Assembly: GCA_026125625.1 (NCBI GenBank)
Contig: JAHCKU010000057.1
Location: 1 to 11,546 of the forward strand
Reading direction: 5' to 3'
From: Burkholderiales bacterium
GTDB taxonomy: Bacteria > Pseudomonadota > Gammaproteobacteria > Burkholderiales > SHXO01
Length of the DNA: 11,546 nucleotides
The stretch's first letter is position 1; each line of letters starts with the position of its first letter. Position numbers and translations under genes: made by a program. Below the pieces are notes generated by a model. It had not been told where the DNA came from. It did no database searches and saw only the letters and a list, made by a program, of their open reading frames with translations. Below, piece by piece: positions 6,988 to 11,546 of this stretch.

Positions 6988-8094
6988 CTACACCTCAGCC
7001 CATGCCTTCCCGCGCTGTGCCAGCACCTCGCGATATATTGTAAGGTTGCCTTCCACCATGCTGTCGGGCGAGAACTCGCTTGCCACCAATGCACGCCCGG
7101 CCTCTCCCATCTGCTGCGCGAGCGCCGGATCACGCAACAGGCGCGCGATCGCCTGACCCAGTGCCGCTGCATCGCCGGGCGGCACCAGCACGCCGTTGAG
7201 CCCGTCGCGCACGGCCTCCGGAATGCCACCGGCACGGCAGGCGACGATCGGCACACCGGCGGCCGAGGCCTGCAGCAGCGACACGCCGAGCCCTTCACGA
7301 AAGGCAGGATGCACCAGCAGATCGAGGCACGGCAGGATGCGCGGCAGATCCGGCCGGAAGCCGGCGAGTTGCACCTGCGACTGCATGCCGCGCGTCGCGA
7401 TCGCCTCGCGCAGCGGCCGCTCCAGCGGTCCCTTGCCGAAGAACAGCACGCGCAGCTCGGGAAACTCCTGCAGCAGCGACGGCAGCGCTTCCAGCAGCAC
7501 CAGGTGTCCCTTGCGCTCGATCAGCTGCGCCACCACGCCCAGCGTGCGGCTGTGTTCCTGCAGTCCGAACTGCGCACGAAACCAGGCCTTGTCCGCGGGT
7601 CCCTGATACGGCGTGGCGTCCACCACGCTGCGCACCACGCGCAGGCGTTGCGGCGACAAGCCCTCTGCCAGCTTGACCTGGGCGATGCCATCCGAGATGG
7701 CGATGACACGATCGTGCAGGCGGTACTTGAGGCGCACCCACCAGGCCGGCTCGGGATTGTCCTGGCGGCGCGAGTACACCACCGGCAATCCGCGCAGGCG
7801 GGCGGCGATGCCGCCCATGACATCTGCCCCGATGCGGCTGTGCAGATGCACGATGTCCGGTCGCACGCGGCGCATCAGTCGATACAGCCGTGGTGCCATG
7901 AGCAGATCCATGTCGCCCCACATCGGCATGGCATGCACTTGTGCGAACGGCGCGGCAGCGCGGCTCAGATCGCTGTCGCGCGGACATGCCAGCACGTTGT
8001 GGATGCCGCGCGCGTGCAGGCCTTCGAGCAGATACAGCACCTGCTGCGCGCCGCCGTACAGATTGCGTCCGGCTTCGACGTGCAGGACCTTCAA
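6988..8094 (-). CDS. GT4-family glycosyltransferase (GT-B fold)
   Basis: A 368-residue cytoplasmic or membrane-associated transferase expected to move a sugar from a nucleotide-sugar donor. It begins with a TTG at 8092-8094 preceded by GAGGCGGGA. The frame has a stop at about 8160 and no ATG or GTG between, and the TTG places MKVLHVEAGRNLYGGAQQV at the N-terminus as the family expects. The N-domain has the glycine-rich GGAQQV loop and PDIVHLHS. The C-domain has GVVAQLIERKGHLVLLEA (residues about 189-206) and the donor site REGLGVSLLQASAAGVPIVACRAGGIPEA. In the GT4 E-x7-E motif, E267 is present but the second Glu is Gln275. No other polysaccharide or lipopolysaccharide gene is visible, so the acceptor is unknown. 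It lies 167 bases downstream of the DUF1028 gene on the same strand. Confidence 0.9.
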   Translation of the reverse strand: MKVLHVEAGRNLYGGAQQVLYLLEGLHARGIHNVLACPRDSDLSRAAAPFAQVHAMPMWGDMDLLMAPRLYRLMRRVRPDIVHLHSRIGADVMGGIAARLRGLPVVYSRRQDNPEPAWWVRLKYRLHDRVIAISDGIAQVKLAEGLSPQRLRVVRSVVDATPYQGPADKAWFRAQFGLQEHSRTLGVVAQLIERKGHLVLLEALPSLLQEFPELRVLFFGKGPLERPLREAIATRGMQSQVQLAGFRPDLPRILPCLDLLVHPAFREGLGVSLLQASAAGVPIVACRAGGIPEAVRDGLNGVLVPPGDAAALGQAIARLLRDPALAQQMGEAGRALVASEFSPDSMVEGNLTIYREVLAQRGKAWAEV

Positions 8095-8252
8095 GCGTCC
8101 CGCCTCGGGTCGAGGCGATTTGCCGGCGGCGTTTCTCCAGAGAAGCGGGTCATGTCATGCGGGTCGAAGATGCGAACGAGCCCGCAAGACTACCATTGCC
8201 GTAACCTGAACAGGCGCCGGGCAACCTGCATCAGCGCCGCGCAGTCTTTTTT

Positions 8253-8277
8253 CGGCAGCCCCTACGGGGCGCTGCCG
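8253..8277. other. GC-rich hairpin enclosing the DUF1028 stop codon
   Basis: CGGCAGC (8253-8259) pairs with GCTGCCG (8271-8277), extended by CCC/GGG around a small loop that holds the TAG of the minus-strand gene. A run of six T lies on the plus-strand 5' side (8247-8252), so neither strand shows the hairpin-then-U order of an intrinsic terminator. It could act on mRNA stability or merely reflect the glycine-rich C-terminus. Confidence 0.4.
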
Positions 8278-8990
8278 CCGCCTCCCACTCGATACGGCGG
8301 CGGGACGCCCAGCATGCGCACCACGTGATCGGGTGCCGCCTCACCTGCACCACCCTTCTTCGGCATGCCTTGCACGAACGGCAGCAGCTGCAGCCTGGCG
8401 ATGGTGGTCACACGCCGCAGCTCGGCGACGGGATGATGATGCTCGTCCACGCGCAGGTCGATCAGCGGATAGTCCTCGGTATCGACCACCATGAGCGCGG
8501 CCGACTGCCGTCCGCGCTTGTCGCCGCCGGCCGCCTCGCCGGCTTCCAGTGCCAGCAGCAGGCGCTCGGCGAGGTCGAGCGGCTCGCTGTCGGCCAGTGC
8601 ACGCGCCATGTTGTCGATGGTGGCACCGCTGACCAGCATATTGCCCTGCACTGCGAAGCCGGGCTGGACGATGTGACCGAACCAGTCGGTGCAGGCCTTG
8701 CCCGACCACGCGGCAGCGCGTCCCTGCGCATCGACCATACCGATCTGCCGCAGATCGCGCGCCTCATCGCCGGCCATGACCTGGTCGAGCGCTTCCGCGG
8801 CCGAAGTACCCTGCTGCATCAGGCGCAAGGCATCCAGGGCGAGGTAGGGATTGACCCACGACTGCGTCGACACTGCACCGATGCGGGCGCGTGCGAACGG
8901 ACACATCGATCCGACCGCCGGCACGGCGGTGGCCACGGTGACACCCAGCTGGCCGGTGCGCGGACAGCGAGCGACGACGGAGAAGGTCAT
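8262..8990 (-). CDS. DUF1028 protein (putative Ntn-hydrolase-like)
   Basis: A 242-residue protein starting at the ATG 8988-8990, with GAGGAA seven bases upstream. The sequence MTFSVVARCPRTGQLGVTVATAVPAVGS, STQSWVNPYLALDAL, RQIGMVDAQGRAAAWSGKACTDWFG and VQGNMLVSGATIDNMA follows the DUF1028 (COG3342) pattern from the first residue. As I recall, the family is placed with Ntn-hydrolase folds, but its substrate is not established. The last 30 residues are Gly/Pro-rich and end in VGGGGSAP, beyond the conserved core. No signal peptide or membrane segment is seen, so it is probably cytoplasmic. It lies downstream of a hydrophobic-amino-acid/amide type ABC transporter on the same strand, across a 232-base repeat-bearing spacer, so hydrolysis of an imported amide or peptide is possible. 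That role is inference only. Confidence 0.88.
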   Translation of the reverse strand: MTFSVVARCPRTGQLGVTVATAVPAVGSMCPFARARIGAVSTQSWVNPYLALDALRLMQQGTSAAEALDQVMAGDEARDLRQIGMVDAQGRAAAWSGKACTDWFGHIVQPGFAVQGNMLVSGATIDNMARALADSEPLDLAERLLLALEAGEAAGGDKRGRQSAALMVVDTEDYPLIDLRVDEHHHPVAELRRVTTIARLQLLPFVQGMPKKGGAGEAAPDHVVRMLGVPPPYRVGGGGSAP

Positions 8991-9049
8991 GACGTCATTC
9001 CTCGAATGATCGGTGAGATGCCGGCGGCGAAGTACACCAGAAAGCTACT

Positions 9050-9082
9050 GCAAGATGTCTCGCTGCGCTCGACATGACACCG
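9050..9082 (-). repeat. Structured dispersed-type repeat, copy A (minus orientation)
   Basis: Read on the minus strand: CGGTGTC leads into a hairpin with arms ATGTC/GACAT, tandem GA opposite GA, an inner GC/GC pair and loop GCA, then CTTGC. The same architecture and flanks appear in copy B at 9158-9191, inverted. I recall similar '...GAGCGNAGCGA...' repeats scattered through intergenic DNA of many bacterial genomes; whether this copy belongs with them needs a genome search. Confidence 0.65.
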
Positions 9083-9104
9083 ATGTAGGGCCATGACACC
9101 GATG
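9073..9104. repeat. Tandem 13-base direct repeats at a 19-base period
   Basis: CATGACACCGATG occurs at 9073-9085 and again at 9092-9104. On the minus strand each contains CGGTGTCAT, the 5' flank of the hairpin repeat, so the second unit looks like a partial copy of that flank without the hairpin. Confidence 0.7.
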
Positions 9105-9125
9105 CAAGGTATCGCCCCTCCCGTG

Positions 9126-9169
9126 ATGCCATCCCTCCCACAATGCCATCCCTCCTGCGGTGTCATCCC
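9126..9169 (+). repeat. Three tandem partial repeats at a 17-base period
   Basis: ATGCCATCCCTCC occurs at 9126-9138 and 9143-9155, and TGTCATCCC, the beginning of hairpin copy B, starts at 9161. The starts at 9127, 9144 and 9161 are spaced exactly 17 bases. The first two look like degenerate duplicates of the 5' part of copy B. Confidence 0.65.
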
Positions 9170-9191
9170 GAGCGAATGCGAGGGATCCTGC
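9158..9191 (+). repeat. Structured dispersed-type repeat, copy B (plus orientation)
   Basis: CGGTGTC leads into a hairpin with arms ATCCC/GGGAT, tandem GA opposite GA, an inner GC/GC pair and loop GAAT, then CCTGC. Relative to copy A the arm bases change in compensating pairs (GTC/GAC against CCC/GGG), while flanks, GA pairs and inner GC pairs are kept. Together A and B form a diverging inverted pair in the spacer between the DUF1028 gene and the transporter ATPase gene. Confidence 0.65.
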
Positions 9192-9222
9192 TTTTCGTAC
9201 GCACCACCACCATGCATCCCGC

Positions 9223-9933
9223 TCAAACGCTCAAGTGCTCGGTGATGCTCGCTTCCGCCCGCGCATCGTGCACGCTGCCCTGGTCCACCACCTCGCCCAG
9301 CTTGAGCACCGCATAGCGATCGGCCACCGCCAGCGCGAAGCGCACGTGCTGCTCGATCAGCAGAATGGAGACGTTGGTCGCATCGCGCTCGGCGCGCAGC
9401 ACTGCAGCCAGCTTCTCGATCACCGACGGCTGCAGCCCTTCGGTGATCTCGTCGACCAGCATCAGGCGCGGCTTGCACATGAGCGCACGCGCCACCAGCA
9501 GCATCTTCTGCTCCCCACCCGAGAGTGTGCCCGCGCGCTGCTTGAGACGTTGCGGAATGAACGGAAAAAACTGGCCGATGCGTGCCACGCCTGCCTGCAT
9601 GACCCTGTCGTCGCGCAATGCCAGGCGCAGATTGTCCTCGACCGTCAGATCCTGAAACAACGCCTGCTCCTGCGGTGTATAGGCGAGCGCCTTGCGCGCG
9701 ATGCGATGCGGAGGCTGGCCGGTGATGTCCTCGCCGAAGGTCTTCACGCTGCCGTCCTTGATCGGCAGGAAGCCCATGATGGTCTTGAGCAGCGTGCTCT
9801 TGCCCATGCCGTTCTTGCCCAGCAAACAGAAGATCTCACCCGGCCGGATCGACAGGTCGACCTCGCGCACCACCATCGCCTCACCGTAACCGCTGCTCAC
9901 GCGCGCGAGCTCGAGGGCCGTGGTGCTGCTCAC
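9223..9933 (-). CDS. livF: ABC transporter ATP-binding protein, LivF type (hydrophobic amino acid / amide / urea uptake family)
   Basis: A 236-residue ATPase that would energise uptake together with the fused permease-ATPase encoded just upstream. The start is a GTG at 9931-9933 overlapping the upstream TGA as GTGA, with GGGAGGGAA before it, so the two are translationally coupled. Walker A GKNGMGKST lies at about 39-47, the Q-loop in YTPQEQALF at about 85-93, signature LSGGEQ at 137-142, Walker B LMLVDE at 157-162 and the switch His at 196. After Walker B comes ITEGLQPSV where most LivF proteins have PSEGLAP. This resembles urea-type (UrtE) ATPases and leaves the substrate open: branched-chain amino acids, amides or urea are all possible. 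The same frame extends further upstream, but only as a shadow of the fusion gene. Confidence 0.9.
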   Translation of the reverse strand: MSSTTALELARVSSGYGEAMVVREVDLSIRPGEIFCLLGKNGMGKSTLLKTIMGFLPIKDGSVKTFGEDITGQPPHRIARKALAYTPQEQALFQDLTVEDNLRLALRDDRVMQAGVARIGQFFPFIPQRLKQRAGTLSGGEQKMLLVARALMCKPRLMLVDEITEGLQPSVIEKLAAVLRAERDATNVSILLIEQHVRFALAVADRYAVLKLGEVVDQGSVHDARAEASITEHLSV

Positions 9934-11546
9934 GCCTTCCCTCCCGCGCTGTCCATGGTGCCGCCGCCGGCGTAGATGGTGCGCACCAGCTCCGAGTTCA
10001 CCACCTCGGCCACGGTGCCGTCGAGCACGATCTGTCCCTGATGCAGCACGATCACACGCGAGCTGATCTCGCGCACGAAGTCCAGATCGTGCTCGACCAG
10101 CAGGATGCACAGGCCCTCGTGCGCGGTCAGCTCGGTCAGGATCTGGCCGATCAGTGCCCGCTCCGGCTTGGTCAGCCCGGCGGTGGGCTCGTCCAGCAGC
10201 ACCACGCTCGGCTCCAGCGCCAGCACCATCGCCAGCTCCAGCGCCTGCTTCTGCCCGTGCGACAGATAGCGCGCCTGCGTGGCCATGCGCTGATCCAGCC
10301 CGGTGGCCTGCATCACCTTCACCACTGCAGCCGGGACCTGCAGCGTGTCGGCACGGCCGGTGAAGTGCGGCCGCTGCAGGCGCGTGCGCGCGATGCGCAT
10401 CGCCTCGGCCACGGTCAGCGTGTCGAACACGTTCGCGGTCTGGAACTTGCGCCCCACGCCATAGCTCACGCACTCGTACGGCGGGCGCCGGCCGATGTCG
10501 CGATCGTTGATCAGGATGCTGCCGCTGGAGCGCTCGCCGCCGTCGGCGATGCAGCGGATGAGCGTGGTCTTGCCGGCACCGTTCGGTCCGACCAGACTGA
10601 GCAGCTCGCCGCGTCGCGCGTTGAAACGGATGCCCTCCAGCACCTTCAGGCTGCCGAAGTGCTTGCGCACGTCCTGGATGTCGAGCGCGTGCTGTCCGCC
10701 GCCGGACAGGCCGGCGAAGGGCTCGGCAGCCACCGCCTGCAGCACGGGAACGTCAGCCTCGCTCGCGCTGCGTCCATCGCGGCGTCTGAACGGTCGCATG
10801 AACAGCGGCATCAGGCCCTGCGGCAGGGCCACGATCACCACCACGAAGGCGAAGCCGATGATCAGCTTCCACACGAACGGCAGGTTGCCGCTGAGGTAGG
10901 CCGTGCCCAGGTCGATGACCAGCGTGCCGATCACCGGGCCGAGCAGCGTCCCGCGTCCACCCAGCGCCACCCAGATGATCAGCTCGGTTCCGAACACGAA
11001 ACCGGCGTACTCCGGCGCCACCACCATCTGCACACCGGCGAACGCGTAGCCGGCCACGGCGGCGATGGCGGCGCATGCCATCAGCAGCAGGATCTTCAGG
11101 CGCGAGACGTTGATCCCCAGATACTCGCAGCGCGCCTCGTTCTCGCGGATGGCCACCAGCACGCGCCCGGCATCGCTGTGCACGAAGATCCATGCTGCGG
11201 CGGTGAGCACGACCAGGAAGGCACCGGCGATCCAGAACCACGCCTCGATCGACACATCGAAGCTCTCGAAGCCCGACAGGCCGCTGCTCGAACCGGTGAA
11301 CTGCCCACCCGAATAGAGCAGCTGCGCCACCACGATCGGCAGCACCAGGGACACGACCGATGCATACAGCGGCGAGGCGCCGTGATAGAACGACAGCCAG
11401 CCGACGATGGCCGCAATCAGCATCGCCACGAAGATGGCCGCTGCAAAAGCGAGCAGCGCGTGCTCGGTGCTGAAGCCCATGTGCGTGAAGATCAGGCCGG
11501 CGGCGTAGGCACCGATGCCGAAGAACGCGGACTGGCCGAAGGTGAG
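9930..11546 (-). CDS. Fused LivM-type permease and LivG-type ATPase of an ABC importer (5' end outside window)
   Basis: The frame is open to the window edge and gives 538 visible residues ending at the TGA 9930-9932. The first visible residues, LTFGQSAFFGIGAYAAGL, are the conserved early part of LivM permeases, so roughly the first 50-100 residues are missing. Hydrophobic membrane segments run to about residue 245. They include IRENEARCEYLGINVSRLK (the cytoplasmic coupling loop that contacts the ATPase) and ALGGRGTLLGPVIGTLVI. A charged linker (about 253-286) leads to a complete ATPase: Walker A GPNGAGKTT at 320-328, LSHGQKQ at 428-434, VVLLDEPTAGL starting at 448 and switch His486. No stop or start separates the two parts, so this is a true one-chain fusion of subunits that are often separate. 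LSHGQ recalls UrtD-type ATPases. Substrate-binding protein and LivH-type permease would lie beyond 11546. Confidence 0.93.
   Translation of the reverse strand, partial: LTFGQSAFFGIGAYAAGLIFTHMGFSTEHALLAFAAAIFVAMLIAAIVGWLSFYHGASPLYASVVSLVLPIVVAQLLYSGGQFTGSSSGLSGFESFDVSIEAWFWIAGAFLVVLTAAAWIFVHSDAGRVLVAIRENEARCEYLGINVSRLKILLLMACAAIAAVAGYAFAGVQMVVAPEYAGFVFGTELIIWVALGGRGTLLGPVIGTLVIDLGTAYLSGNLPFVWKLIIGFAFVVVIVALPQGLMPLFMRPFRRRDGRSASEADVPVLQAVAAEPFAGLSGGGQHALDIQDVRKHFGSLKVLEGIRFNARRGELLSLVGPNGAGKTTLIRCIADGGERSSGSILINDRDIGRRPPYECVSYGVGRKFQTANVFDTLTVAEAMRIARTRLQRPHFTGRADTLQVPAAVVKVMQATGLDQRMATQARYLSHGQKQALELAMVLALEPSVVLLDEPTAGLTKPERALIGQILTELTAHEGLCILLVEHDLDFVREISSRVIVLHQGQIVLDGTVAEVVNSELVRTIYAGGGTMDSAGGKA

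Noticed and set aside
8247..8277. T-run plus hairpin as an intrinsic terminator
   Set aside because: The T-run lies before the hairpin on the plus strand and appears as an A-run after it on the minus strand, the wrong arrangement for either transcript.
6961..8328. A 455-codon plus-strand frame, longer than the gene opposite it
   Set aside because: His/Gln/Arg-rich low-complexity translation typical of the antisense of GC-rich genes; the minus strand holds a complete GT4 protein.
9073..9191. Possible CRISPR-like array
   Set aside because: Units are only 9-13 bases with 4-6 base gaps, steps differ (19 and 17), orientation is mixed and there are no spacer-sized unique segments or cas genes.
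9934..10473. N-terminal extension of the LivF frame
   Set aside because: Ala/Arg/Gly-rich out-of-frame reading of the fusion gene; LivF begins at the GTG at 9931-9933 with a good ribosome site.

Overview
GC-rich bacterial DNA with compact, overlapping genes. The protein families (methyl-accepting chemotaxis protein, AraC regulator next to a crotonase, hydrophobic amino-acid type ABC transporter, DUF1028 protein, IS3 remnant) suggest a beta- or gammaproteobacterium. That placement is inference; no rRNA or marker gene is present.

Layout. (1) 1-779, plus strand: signalling end of a chemotaxis receptor whose 5' part lies outside the window. (2) 860-1604, minus strand: eroded DNA. An AraC-type regulator carries an internal lesion and is fused by a deletion to the tail of an enoyl-CoA hydratase gene, followed by the first codons of a third gene. 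(3) 1661-6367, plus strand: a sigma70-like promoter overlapped by a palindrome, then four genes, each joined to the next by an ATGA overlap: GH15 glucoamylase, glucose-6-phosphate dehydrogenase (zwf), a short ROK / polyphosphate-glucokinase-like kinase, and the first codons of a 6-phosphogluconate dehydrogenase (gnd). Gnd is broken after about 33 recognisable codons. (4) 6330-6987: about 165 bases of unidentified sequence, then a frameshifted, truncated IS3-family remnant on the minus strand. (5) 6988-8990, minus strand: a GT4 glycosyltransferase and, upstream of it, a DUF1028 protein. (6) 8991-9222: a spacer with two inverted copies of a small structured repeat plus partial copies. (7) 9223-11546, minus strand: a LivF-type ATPase and a LivM-LivG fusion running out of the window.

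How the genes fit together. The plus-strand operon reads as an intracellular route from alpha-glucan to free glucose (GH15), glucose 6-phosphate (ROK kinase, perhaps using polyphosphate), then 6-phosphogluconolactone plus NADPH (Zwf). 6-phosphogluconate decarboxylation by Gnd would follow, but that gene is destroyed here and no lactonase gene is visible. The minus-strand block is an uptake system of the hydrophobic amino acid / amide / urea family, with a putative Ntn-hydrolase-like DUF1028 gene downstream. No link between the two blocks is evident.

The best candidates for something not routinely described are the glucan-to-pentose-phosphate operon with its upstream palindrome, and the covarying hairpin repeats at 9050-9191.
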